Under the pieces are notes generated by a model. That model saw only the letters and a program-made list of their open reading frames with translations, was not told the origin of the DNA and did no database searches. Below, piece after piece: positions 1-8,700 of a stretch of 22,317 bases of DNA. Each line of letters opens with the position of its first letter. The stretch's first letter is position 1. Source of the stretch: XYA12-FULL-58-9 sp001798605 (lineage in GTDB: Bacteria > Myxococcota > XYA12-FULL-58-9); the NCBI GenBank assembly GCA_036736205.1, contig DAINMX010000087.1, positions 1-22,317 of the forward strand, in the 5' to 3' direction. Made by a program: the position numbers and the translations under genes.

Positions 1-33
1 TTGCTGTTGCTTGATTGGGAGGCGGTTGTGTCG

Positions 34-315
34 CTAGCCGAATGCCCCACTTGGTGTCCAAACGGATTGCTTGATCAAAAACATTTGACCAAGTTTTCGC
101 AACTGGACACGGGTGCGAGCCAAGAGTTGGCGTGCGTGGGATATCAATTCTGCAGGTTGAACAAATACATGGAAACGAAGTCGCTTCGGGCGCGCGTCGT
201 GAAGGGCAGGTGGCAACGCGATCGACTTGAGGGCACTCAAAGCATTGTAGGTAAGAAGGACCAAACGGTACCAAGCCGCATTTGCACCAAAACGGCCGCA
301 TGGCAGCACACCAAA
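34..315 (-). pseudogene. Decayed transposase C-terminus (IS1380-like or related DDE family)
   Basis: The minus-strand reading of this stretch contains GRFGANAAWYRLVLLTYN followed by ALKSIALP, then ARPKRLRF and SHARQLLAR. This order (FGAN-AAW, a hydrophobic LTYN helix, an LKxxALP turn, ARPKxLRF, then an HAR helix) is what I recall from the C-terminal end of IS1380-type DDE transposases. The frame stays open further upstream to about 492, but that part (runs of Thr, scattered Cys) shows no transposase features. The catalytic glutamate helix that should precede this segment is missing, so I read it as a truncated remnant and not a working element. No terminal inverted repeats were identified. 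The family assignment is from memory of motifs and is not certain. Confidence 0.5.
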
Positions 316-587
316 TCGAATCGTTGTTGTGGTGGTTTCAGCACAAACTGAATATCGGTTTCGTGCTGGTTTTGATCTCTCAACCTGACAAAAATATATG
401 CCTCCAGACTCACGGAAGCGAGCGCCTGTGGCGCCAGCAGGGGGCGCGGAAGCCCCGCAAGTGATGCTTTGCAGAGAAGCAGAAGACGACAAAGGCGGAA
501 TCGAGCGCCCTCCTGCTGGGGCTCAAAGCGAGCGCTTGACCTAGCGTTAGGGGAGCATTTCCTCCAGAAGTATTGAGATTACCTGCT

Positions 588-604
588 TTCACCCGGTGGG
601 TGAA
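588..604. repeat. Perfect 7-bp inverted repeat with 3-bp centre
   Basis: The sequence TTCACCCGGTGGGTGAA has perfect 7-bp arms around a GGT centre. It lies about 100 bp upstream of the possible promoter of the transglutaminase-like gene. The size fits either an operator for a dimeric regulator or a small hairpin; nothing in the window decides which. Confidence 0.45.
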
Positions 605-673
605 TACGACCGGTTCGCTGCAACCCTAGGCGCGCTCGATTTGGGGAGAGACGGTCCCTTCGTGACGGATTAG

Positions 674-684
674 GGCACCGTGCC
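674..684. repeat. Perfect 11-bp palindrome (GGCAC-C-GTGCC)
   Basis: Arms GGCAC and GTGCC surround a single C. It ends 16 bp before the -35-like TTGACG of the possible promoter at 701-729, a place where an activator or repressor could bind. Palindromes this short arise by chance in GC-rich DNA. Confidence 0.25.
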
Positions 685-700
685 ACCCACCACCGCTGAA

Positions 701-729
701 TTGACGTCACCCAACCCCCGCTGTATCTC
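701..729 (+). promoter_or_regulatory. Possible sigma-70-type promoter for the transglutaminase-like gene
   Basis: TTGACG (701-706) is a five-of-six match to the -35 consensus. It is followed by a 17-bp spacer and TATCTC (724-729), a weak -10 element. The TTG start lies 42 bp beyond the -10 element. The poor -10 keeps this tentative. Confidence 0.3.
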
Positions 730-759
730 ACAGAGGGCAACAGAGTCTGAGCAGAACAC

Positions 760-764
760 GGAGG
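760..764 (+). promoter_or_regulatory. Ribosome binding site that fixes a TTG start
   Basis: GGAGG sits seven bases before the TTG at 772. No ATG or GTG in the same frame is better placed, so this site decides the start of the transglutaminase-like gene. Confidence 0.75.
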
Positions 765-771
765 CACGTAG

Positions 772-1422
772 TTGAAATCCCTCGAAACCTACCTCACCGC
801 TAACTTCTTTGTGGACAGCGACCATTCAACTGTCCGTGATTTCGCCCATGCGCACACTGCTGCCGATGCAACCCCCAAGAAGAACAGTGTGCAGCTCTAC
901 TATGCCATCCGGGATGGCTTTCGCTACAACCCATGGCGCGTGAAAGTCGAGCGCGGCGAGTACAAGGCGAGCGGCGTTCTCGAGAGAGATCTCAGCGAGG
1001 GAGCCCACTGCATCGACAAAGCCAATCTGCTCGCCGCATGTTGCCGAGTGATTGGGGTTCCCAGCCGCCTGCATTTCGCTACCGTCCGCAACCACATAGG
1101 AAGCGCGGAGATCGAAAAAGTCCTGGGGACTGACCTCTTGGTCTTCCACGGCTACGCGGAGCTCTTTCTCGCCGAACGTTGGGTCGCCGCCACGCCAGCA
1201 TTTAACAAAGAGCTGTGCGAGCACCTCAACGTTGACCCTCTCGAGTTTGACGGCGAAAACGATTCCGTCTTTCAGCAGTATGACCGCAATGGCGGCCAGT
1301 TCATGGAGTACACCCACGACTATGGCACCTATCCCGACGTTCCCTTCGATCTGATGCTCGCCGAGTGGCGCAAACACTATCCATTTTTTCGCCAAAACGG
1401 ACAGTGGATGAAGCAGGCCTGA
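772..1422 (+). CDS. Transglutaminase-like cysteine protein
   Basis: A 216-residue, probably cytoplasmic protein with the transglutaminase/papain-like fold; no signal peptide or membrane segment is visible. The likely nucleophile is Cys80 in GAHCIDKANLL, followed by the helix and the VPSRLHFATVRNH strand typical of the family. The likely catalytic His is His126 in VFHGYAELFL. The usual WVxxDPT stretch carrying the acidic residue reads WVAATPAFNKELCEHL, a form I associate with a subfamily that also ends in a DPLEFDG...HDYGTYPDVP-type tail, seen here at 155-191. Whether it cross-links, cleaves or deamidates, and on what substrate, cannot be read from sequence. The start is TTG, supported by GGAGG seven bases upstream. 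Its end converges on the peptidase gene with a 19-bp gap and no clear terminator. It appears to be transcribed alone. Confidence 0.8.
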   Translation: MKSLETYLTANFFVDSDHSTVRDFAHAHTAADATPKKNSVQLYYAIRDGFRYNPWRVKVERGEYKASGVLERDLSEGAHCIDKANLLAACCRVIGVPSRLHFATVRNHIGSAEIEKVLGTDLLVFHGYAELFLAERWVAATPAFNKELCEHLNVDPLEFDGENDSVFQQYDRNGGQFMEYTHDYGTYPDVPFDLMLAEWRKHYPFFRQNGQWMKQA

Positions 1423-1441
1423 GGACTCGCAGCGTTGCGGG

Positions 1442-2626
1442 TCAGGTGAAGCCTACCACGTACTCGTCATCCCGAATCAATGGCTGGACGCATCCATCAT
1501 CCATGAGCAGATCGACTCTTCGAACTCGGATCCGCGGTTGCATGCTTGGCACATAGACTCGATCGAGATGAATCACCGCCTCAGGTCCTGAGAATTGAGC
1601 CGCGCCAACCTGGCCGCCAAAGTGGTCGCTGCGACCAAAAGCTATGTGCAGCCCGAGTTTTTCATCGAGCAAGAGCTCCCCCACAGGCTCGACGCCCAAC
1701 TCACCCAACACTCCGAGTCCGAGCTCTGACATGTTGCCGTAAGCGGGCTCTCGTTTGAGATGCTCTGCCTCGTCCCTGGCCGCGGCGTTGTCCCCCAAAA
1801 CCGCAATAGAGCGATTGTTCTCGATTCGGTGGATCACGATGTCATCGCCGATTTGCACTGGCAGCTCACCTGCAGAGCGACTCGTCTCGCCTGGTTTCTC
1901 GCCCTCATAGGGCACAATGTACGCTTCACCGGAAGGCAAGTTGCCGGCCGTACCCGACTCGGGCAATAATCCCCCCGATGCGTGCGCAGTGCGAAAACGC
2001 AGATCCAAGGTAAGCCGATATTCTTTGTCGGCATCGACGACAAACACGAATTCGGCTTTCTCTGCTCGGTCGAGAAGCTCCTTGAGCAGAAAGACCCGCC
2101 GATTGATCTCGGTGTAGTCCAACCGCAGAGCCGGAATCATGCTGGCAGTGAAACCAGGCATCGTCGCCGCACGAATATTGTACTGACGAGCGGCGAGCTT
2201 GAGCGGCGCTGTCGCGGAGAACTCGGTGCAAGCGATGTGAATGGGGTGACGCCCGAGGATCCCAGCAAATGGTTCGGCCTGTGACTCGTCCATCTCCTCA
2301 ACGGTCCCAGTCAGGGGTTGGGACCTCCACACCGCCGCGGGTACGGTCCAGGCCGTGTTAGGAAGATCCGCGTTGTTGGCCCCGACATTCCGATACACCA
2401 CCAGGCTCGGTGACCAGCCCGTCTTCTCCCGCCTCGCGTCGAGTTGACGGGCCCATGTGACCACAGCCTGACGGCGCCATTGCCAATCGGCGTGGTCGGT
2501 ATCCGCTCTGTGGGGAAGATCGGTCAGGATCGCCAGTGTCTTTTCGCTCGGACGTGGCTGAAACACTCGCTGTACCAGAGCAACGATCTCTTCGTCAGTC
2601 AGCTTCCATACATGGGTATCGGTCAT
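1442..2626 (-). CDS. M29-like (AmpS/AmpT family) metallo-aminopeptidase
   Basis: A 394-residue protein related to the M29 thermophilic aminopeptidases, which remove N-terminal residues using two metal ions. The expected ligand motifs appear in order: NLPSGEAYIVP (Glu234), NMSELGLG (Glu301), LHIAFGRSDHFGG (His327) and VIHLDRV (His353 and Asp355). Spacing is close to the family pattern. In place of the Tyr that normally follows the first His by seven residues there is Asp334-His335, so activity or specificity may differ. I chose the ATG at 2626 (MTDTHVWKL). Upstream in-frame codons back to 2845 encode a basic, low-complexity stretch that overlaps the divergent kinase gene and looks untranslated. 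No strong ribosome binding site precedes 2626, which leaves some doubt. No signal peptide is visible. The protein converges on the transglutaminase-like gene. Confidence 0.65.
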   Translation of the reverse strand: MTDTHVWKLTDEEIVALVQRVFQPRPSEKTLAILTDLPHRADTDHADWQWRRQAVVTWARQLDARREKTGWSPSLVVYRNVGANNADLPNTAWTVPAAVWRSQPLTGTVEEMDESQAEPFAGILGRHPIHIACTEFSATAPLKLAARQYNIRAATMPGFTASMIPALRLDYTEINRRVFLLKELLDRAEKAEFVFVVDADKEYRLTLDLRFRTAHASGGLLPESGTAGNLPSGEAYIVPYEGEKPGETSRSAGELPVQIGDDIVIHRIENNRSIAVLGDNAAARDEAEHLKREPAYGNMSELGLGVLGELGVEPVGELLLDEKLGLHIAFGRSDHFGGQVGAAQFSGPEAVIHLDRVYVPSMQPRIRVRRVDLLMDDGCVQPLIRDDEYVVGFT

Positions 2627-2724
2627 GGCCGGTAACGTAACGGTTTTCGGCCGCCCCTGTCGAGGCACGAAAGGCGGTGATGGATACCTTTTTGCTGCGA
2701 TCAATTGCATAATCAGCGGCGCCA

Positions 2725-4317
2725 ATGCACAGCTCGACCACAACAGACGATCCCTTGGCACTGTATGACGAGCTCTTGCTCGAGGGGCGCGCCCCCGACC
2801 CTCAGACTTTTTGCGACCAACACCCAGAGCATCCCTCACTGGCACAGCGAATCGAGGCGCTCAGCCGCCTTCGCAGTGACTTGCAGCAGCTGGTGCAGCC
2901 AGAGCCCACCGGGTGCAACGAGAAACCCGACGCCCCTGAAGGCTTCGCCATCGTCAGCAAACTCGGCGAAGGCGGCATGGGGACAGTATTCTTGGCGGAG
3001 CAGAAGAGCCCACGCAGGCTCTGCGCACTCAAGTTCATCCACCAAGACAACGCTGCTGCCTACCGTCGTTTCGCACGTGAAGCCGATGTCGCAGCGCTTT
3101 TGTCGCATCCCTCGATCTCGGCGGTGTACGCCTTCGGGGAAGAGCACGGCAAAGCCTACCTTGCGGCGGAATACGTGCACGGTTTCTCCCTGCGGGCCAT
3201 GTTGGAAGCTGCAGATTTGGTCGCCCCAGGGGCAGGCGTCGACTGGGTCGCCGAGGCCATGCGTCACCTGAGCGCGGGAGCATCACATCATCGGCGTTCA
3301 TCAGCGCCTGGGCCGGTTCCGGCGATGCTCGAGCTCTCCATCGCAGTCGCCGACGCCCTTGGACATGCCCACGAGCGCGGTGTCGTCCACAGGGACATCA
3401 AACCGTCAAACATCATGGTCACCTTTGACGGCACACCCAAGCTCATCGATTTCGGTATCGCCGTATCGGAACGGAGCGCAAGCTCGCGCATCACCCAAAC
3501 CGGCTCCTTCGTCGGTTCCTATGATTATGCTGCCCCCGAACAACTTCGCGGAGAGGTCGATGCCATCGGACCCTGGAGCGATACCTATGCTCTGGGGGCA
3601 ACACTGTTCGAGATGCTCACCTCACGGACGCCTTTCGAGAGCGCCAGCTACGCAGATCGCCTCGTACGCGCTGACGAGCTGCCGCCAGACGGTCCGCGCC
3701 GATTCAACCCGGATGTTCCGGCGGCCCTCGACGCGCTGGTGATGCGCGCCCTCACCCCCACCCTGGAGGAACGATTCCAGGATGGCCGTGAGATGGCGGA
3801 GGCACTGCGACAATGCCCGGCTCGTCGCTCTTGGATCCCAGCAATGCCACGCCGGATGCTAACCCGAATGGGGTTGGCGCATCGGTCTACTTGGGCAGTT
3901 GTTGCGACTACGGCGGCCGCACTCAGTTTTGCATTCCTCTACAGTAATGAAAAAGCAGAACATCAGGCGAACACCGAAGAGCGAGCTCGATCCACCCGGC
4001 GCAGCGCCCAAAAGATCCTCGACTGGCAACTCGAGGAGCACCGCGCTGACCTCGAGCGCTGCATCGTCGCGCGAAGGCCACCCACCTCACCTACCGTCCC
4101 AATGTTTCCAGAGCCGCCTACCCACGTGTGGGCAACGGTCACCGTGGCCCATGGAGGTGTCACAACCGTCACGCCACACAATTCGTTTGGGGTAAGTCGG
4201 CGCACCAGCGAATGCTTGACCGATGTGCTCGGAACCATGGAGCTCCCTGGCGTTGGTCTCGACGGACCGGTCAAGCTGGTGGTTGATTTGCGGCTCAAGG
4301 GCCTCGGGAGTTATTAG
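2725..4317 (+). CDS. Membrane-anchored Ser/Thr protein kinase with AgmX/PglI-like C-terminal domain
   Basis: A 530-residue Hanks-type kinase. Residues 10-50 (LYDELL...PDPQTFCDQHPEHPSL) match the N-terminal segment common in kinases paired with ECF sigma factors. The kinase domain spans about 74-365: glycine loop GEGGMGTVFLAE (81-92), Lys103 in ALKF, Glu119, HRDIKPSN (222-229), DFG (242-244) and APE (270-272), so all catalytic residues are present. An insertion of about 40 residues (160-200) sits before the helix leading to HRD. A single membrane helix lies at about 389-406, placing the kinase in the cytoplasm. The outer part (about 430-530) has Cys446 in HRADLERCIVARR and Cys497 in SECLTDVL around a T-V-T-V-x-x-G-G-V strand. 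This resembles the AgmX/PglI C-terminal domain of myxobacteria, probably with a disulfide. The final 178 bp before the stop region are duplicated at 18082. No obvious ribosome binding site precedes the ATG. Confidence 0.9.
   Translation: MHSSTTTDDPLALYDELLLEGRAPDPQTFCDQHPEHPSLAQRIEALSRLRSDLQQLVQPEPTGCNEKPDAPEGFAIVSKLGEGGMGTVFLAEQKSPRRLCALKFIHQDNAAAYRRFAREADVAALLSHPSISAVYAFGEEHGKAYLAAEYVHGFSLRAMLEAADLVAPGAGVDWVAEAMRHLSAGASHHRRSSAPGPVPAMLELSIAVADALGHAHERGVVHRDIKPSNIMVTFDGTPKLIDFGIAVSERSASSRITQTGSFVGSYDYAAPEQLRGEVDAIGPWSDTYALGATLFEMLTSRTPFESASYADRLVRADELPPDGPRRFNPDVPAALDALVMRALTPTLEERFQDGREMAEALRQCPARRSWIPAMPRRMLTRMGLAHRSTWAVVATTAAALSFAFLYSNEKAEHQANTEERARSTRRSAQKILDWQLEEHRADLERCIVARRPPTSPTVPMFPEPPTHVWATVTVAHGGVTTVTPHNSFGVSRRTSECLTDVLGTMELPGVGLDGPVKLVVDLRLKGLGSY
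4133..4310 (+). repeat. Left copy of 178-bp direct repeat (3' end of kinase gene)
   Basis: This segment matches 18082-18259 in the same orientation with 11 mismatches and no gaps (about 94% identity). The first 67 bp (4133-4199) are identical and all mismatches fall in the last 111 bp. It encodes the outer part of the kinase's AgmX/PglI-like domain. Similarity begins abruptly at 4133 and ends four to seven bases before the stop codon. Confidence 0.95.
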
Positions 4318-4353
4318 GTTGGGGGTTGCGTCTGCTCAATATGGAATTCTCGT

Positions 4354-5700
4354 TCAGAAGCGAATCGTTGCCGAGGAGCCATTCACTGTGAAGTCCGCGG
4401 TATCAAATGTCCGGCCGCTGATGAAGGCATCGAGGACGTTGAGTGCATGCACGGCAAGACCAGCGATGATCATCCAGTTGCGCATGGAGTAGCTGCTCTC
4501 TTCCTTGGCAACGAGATCGTCAAGGACCAATTGCGGTGTGCCCGCCTTCTTCGATCTGTAGTCGTCGTGAAATCCGGTGCCTCGCAGGTGAAACACTGCG
4601 GCCACAGCAAAGGCGGCCACTTCGGTGCCAACAAAGGTTGCCGATTTGATTGGCTGTCTGTTGTAAATCTGTCCCCACCCCGGCAACAAGAGCGAGCGAT
4701 ACACGGCCCCAGCTCTGGTGCGCAGCACCACCGCCTCTGACGAGAGGGCGACCATGTCCGCGGCCGGCAGCTGGGTTTCCTCGGCCAGCACAACCTGACC
4801 CGTCCCCACCGAGACCACGCGGGCGCTCACGAGATACCGATCACCTGCCTCCGAGACCGAGCCAATGACCAGCCCCTGCGCCCCGGCGAGTCGCCCCACC
4901 TCGAGGGTCTTGCTCTCATCGACGAGACCCGTCTGACCAAGTGCCAGCTCATCGATGACTTTGGCCAACTGCGAGCGCTCGACGACCAACAGGTTGTGGT
5001 CTTTGACCAGAACAGTGGTGATCACCGAGCTGACCAGGGTGCCGAGTTGTTTGTCCTGGGTCGATGGGCCGACCTCTTGGAACGGCAAGATGGCCACCCG
5101 TTGGTAGCGCAGCTCGCCATCCAGCTGTTCGAGACCCTGTGACAACCGATCCGCCATCCGCCGCAACTGCACCGTGAGCGAGCGCGACTCGAGCGGCTCC
5201 TCGGCACCGTCGACAACAAACTGCGCGGTAGAGGCAGTCAGGAGCACACCGTCTTGCAACCGAATGGCTCGCGCTTCGACGACATATGAATCACCGGTGT
5301 GCCGGAGGGAGCCGGTGACCATACCTTTGGCACCAAAGCCGAGGGCGATCTCCTTGAGTGTCGCCTCGGCTATTTCACCTCCGGCGCTCTGCAGCAGGCT
5401 TGCCTCGGCGAGTACGGCCTTTAGAGCCTCACGGTCGATCAGTTGCGCTCCGTGGTCGCGAACGAGGAGCTGGCCGAGCTTTGCCGCCCATCTGACAGCA
5501 ACTGGATCATTGTCGGGCGCAGCGAATGGTGTGAGCACGATCGCATGCGACTCGAGAGAGCCCACGCCCCTCTGCAACGCACTGGCGAGCTCTTTTGCCA
5601 CCTCGGCTGCGGCAGCGTCGGGCGTCTGGGCCCACACAGCCGGTGCCGCGAGCACGAGCGAAACCAACATTCCGAGCCCGCCGAGAGTCCATTTCCTCAT
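4354..5700 (-). CDS. Exported CsgG/TolB-like protein with DUF5683-like C-terminus
   Basis: A 448-residue envelope protein. Residues 1-24 form a signal peptide (basic start, hydrophobic core, VWA cleavage before Gln25). Two tandem domains of the CsgG/FlgO/TolB N-terminal type follow. The first (about 50-165) has AIVLTPFAAP, LIDREALKAVLAE and GAKGMVTGSL. The second (about 198-312) has RVAILPFQEV, LLVVERSQLAKVIDE and GAQGLVIGSVSEAGDRYLVSARVV. The C-terminus (about 334-430) has RSLLLPGWGQIYNRQPIKS and two hydrophobic stretches (about 355-370 and 408-425), as in DUF5683 proteins. CsgG relatives form outer-membrane export pores, but this one lacks a lipobox, so a pore role is only possible. The start is backed by an AGAGGAA site with seven-base spacing. 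It follows the giant lipoprotein gene by 35 bp and is probably co-transcribed with it. Confidence 0.8.
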   Translation of the reverse strand: MRKWTLGGLGMLVSLVLAAPAVWAQTPDAAAAEVAKELASALQRGVGSLESHAIVLTPFAAPDNDPVAVRWAAKLGQLLVRDHGAQLIDREALKAVLAEASLLQSAGGEIAEATLKEIALGFGAKGMVTGSLRHTGDSYVVEARAIRLQDGVLLTASTAQFVVDGAEEPLESRSLTVQLRRMADRLSQGLEQLDGELRYQRVAILPFQEVGPSTQDKQLGTLVSSVITTVLVKDHNLLVVERSQLAKVIDELALGQTGLVDESKTLEVGRLAGAQGLVIGSVSEAGDRYLVSARVVSVGTGQVVLAEETQLPAADMVALSSEAVVLRTRAGAVYRSLLLPGWGQIYNRQPIKSATFVGTEVAAFAVAAVFHLRGTGFHDDYRSKKAGTPQLVLDDLVAKEESSYSMRNWMIIAGLAVHALNVLDAFISGRTFDTADFTVNGSSATIRF

Positions 5701-5735
5701 GACGCATTCCTCTGGTTCATGTCGAGCTCCTGTCC

Positions 5736-8700
5736 TTACCGGCCGTCGAGCACATTCACGCCAGTGTTGCCACCGTGAATGAAAATGTCTGGTCCGTAGA
5801 TCTCGATGCTGTTGTTTGTGCCCGGCACATTGAACGACCCCGCCATGAAAGGGTGGACTCGATCGGAGACGTCGACCATCAGAATGCGCTCCGGCGACGC
5901 GTCCCCCAAGTACACGGTGTTGCCGTCGACGGCGAGACTCTTCGAGTTCAACCGGTCGGAGAAATCCAACCGCGAGACCTCGGCGGGTGCCATCAGCACC
6001 GAAATGTCAAAGATCCACAAGGACCGCCCATCTGCGTTGTCGTAGCCTCGCGGAAAGCATGGGTCCCGGTCGCCCTCGAACGCATCATTCTCGTCGCCGA
6101 CCGCGTAGAGATAGGTACCCGCGGCGACCACCCCACGAATGCACACGGTGGATGTACCACTCGAGGTTGAGGGCACGGTGACACTCTTGACGTTGGGATC
6201 GCTGGCGGCCCAATTTAGGAACTCTGGGTTGCTGGGATCCGGGTCGCTCGCTTGCATCGCAACCAACTCGGTGCCAACGGTGTATAGAACACCGTTGTGC
6301 CACACGATGTCGTTGATCGATGCAATGCTCGGATCCGGCCCATAGCCCGCAACGTCATTGCACTCGGCGGGTGCCGCCGGACCCGCCAAAATCTTTCCGG
6401 TGATGTTGTAACGCGGCGGTCCTGCAAGATTTGCTGCCCATACAAGGGCGTTGGCCATGAGGATGCCGCCGTCTGTCGTGGAGTCCCACAAGCCGGCTCC
6501 AGCGGCATCGGACACCGGATAGAGATTGAGGCTGACCACACGGGTCCCGCGCAGCTCCTTGGTCGCAACCAGTGACTCTCCCGACGGGTCCCACCGTGCA
6601 ATTTCGGCACCGTTGAGGCTGTTCCAGGAATTGCGCAGGCTCTCGGTCCCCCCAGAGAATGTCGTGACGCCGCGGAGGATCGGATGTGAACTGCTGGCCA
6701 GCAGGTACAAGGGACCGTCGCCGAAATTGGCCGAGCCGCCGGTAATCGCCATGTAGTATTCCGTATCCAGACGTCCCAAAATCGGAGTGTTCTCTGCCAG
6801 TGATGACACCACGACGCCTCCCCCGGCGTCGGCGAAGTCCGCCAAATTGTCTCCGAGCCCGGTGGCGTCCGCATAACCGAGATGCTCCCATACGAGCACC
6901 GCATCGTAGTTCGCCGTGAGGGTGGCCACCGAAGGCGTTGCAGCATTACAGTCCATGGTTGTGATGATTCCGAGCAACCCGGTAGCAGCCAGGCTCGCCG
7001 ACACATCCGCCAACTCCGTCGCACCATCGGCACCGCACAACAGCACATTCGGCAACGGTGGTGGAATGAAAAGAGTGTGCGGCGGCTTTTTGTCGATGAC
7101 GTAAACGCCAGAGTTGTGCCCGGGAATCCCCTCGTCGTTACCTTCGATCGTCGCCAGGGCAAAGTAGAGCGTCGATGGCCCGCGGGTGATCTCGATGAGC
7201 CGTGACTCGATCGTCTGGCAGAACATACTCCCGGTGCCATCATTCTGGCAGCGCTGGTTGCTGCAACATGGGCTCGGCTCGGTGGGGGGGCCCCCGAGTC
7301 CATCATTACACAGAACATCTTCCTGGTACGGAATGATGTCGTGATTGAATGCTTGTTCGGTGTACATGCGCTCCCCCAGACGGACCGTGGTGAGTGCGGC
7401 ATCGTTACCCATGTAGCTGGCGTCGTAGAGGTTGAGGCAGTTGGTCCCGCCTGAGCATAGCCCCCAATCGTAGTAGTTAAATGACCAGAGTTCATCGGTA
7501 CCAAAAGCGCGCATGATGTCGGCCGGGCTCTGCAGCCCATTCGACCGGTACAACGGCAGCGTTTGATGATTTTCCGCATTGCCGACACGCCAGACAGAAA
7601 TGTCCCCACGTGCCAACGCAGAGTTGCCAAAGATCTGGCTGCCTGCACGAGCGAACGTCGTCATGTCACCCCCGATATCACTGTAGCGGGCACCGCGCCG
7701 CAAAGCCGCACCGCGCATGAGTTGATAGATTCGCAACCCGCTCCTGCGCGTGCTCACGTACAACAAGCCGCCTTCCACGTGCACATCCTCGGCGTCAACG
7801 CGTATCGAAGCCGTTTCGGTCGGACCCTCTGGATCGGAGATATCCACGATGCGCAAGCCACCCTCCCCCCGGTCTTTCGTCTGGGAAAGAATGACGTACG
7901 CATAGGAGCCCGCAATTGTCCCCCCCTGAACGTCACTCGCTGCCCAGAATCCCGCCGGCACGATGTTTTCGCGGGCGGGGGAGAAACTTTCGCCATTGGA
8001 ATCATGAAATGGGTTGGCTGCGAATCGATCACCTGGTGCGGGCAGCGTGTCGTCCAACCCATCGACATCGTCATTGGAGCCATTGATAACCGCGGAAATG
8101 TCATAGATACGCAGTCCACCACCGTCGTTTTTCCCGTTCTCGAAGACATAGAGGTAGTTGCCCACGATCTGCATGTCACGCACGGAAGTCCAGACGCAAT
8201 CGTCGCGGGTTGAGCCGACTTCGAATGTGTTGGCGAACGGCGCATCTTGCTCCGGCCCAACCAGGACGGCGTCGTCCGCCACGAGCTTGAGCGCGATGAT
8301 CTGGCGCGAGAGGGATGAGCCACAATTGGTGCGGTCGCCGCGTTTGTGCACAAATACGTAGGAACCACTGGTTGCCAAGCCAAAATAGGGATCCTGAATT
8401 CCGGTGTTCCAGTCCGGCTCGCTCAGCATGGCACCGCCCAGCGGAATGGACGGACCCAAAAGGCTGTCTGAAACCACAGTGCCCGGAACGCCCCAGGGCT
8501 GTGCGCCAACCAGACGCAAAAGATGTGCTTCATCCGGGGTAGCGTTGCCGTCGGTGTCGTGATTGGCATAGACCAGCAACTGATTCTCCCACACCATGAG
8601 GTCCCCGACTCCGTTGAAAGGCAAGGCGACGTTGCTCACGGTGATCGGTGTTCGCGGAGCTGCACTCATGGCCGACGCCCCGCTCATGTCATTTCTGGAG

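Larger units (their letters stand above)
316..771. other. Non-coding stretch before the transglutaminase gene
   Basis: I see no convincing gene here. Open frames in this stretch have atypical composition and overlap on both strands. It holds a short GC hairpin (GGGGC, six bases, GCCCC at 441-456) with no T-tract, two inverted repeats (588-604 and 674-684), and a possible promoter at 701-729. Confidence 0.5.

Noticed and set aside
1..351. Plus-strand open frame at the left edge
   Set aside because: Composition is atypical and the opposite strand carries transposase-like motifs.
826..1395. 189-codon minus-strand frame opposite the transglutaminase-like gene
   Set aside because: The plus strand has a ribosome binding site and catalytic motifs; the minus-strand product has none.
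2627..2724. CATAAT at 2708-2713 as a -10 element for the kinase gene
   Set aside because: No acceptable -35 sequence lies 16-18 bp upstream, and the element is only 11 bp from the ATG.
4318..4353. Terminator between the convergent kinase and CsgG-like genes
   Set aside because: The 36-bp gap has no stable inverted repeat.
6215..7648. 477-codon minus-strand frame overlapping the giant gene in another frame
   Set aside because: Its translation is rich in Arg, Ser, Trp and Cys without domain features, while the main frame there encodes clear propeller and ThuA-like motifs.
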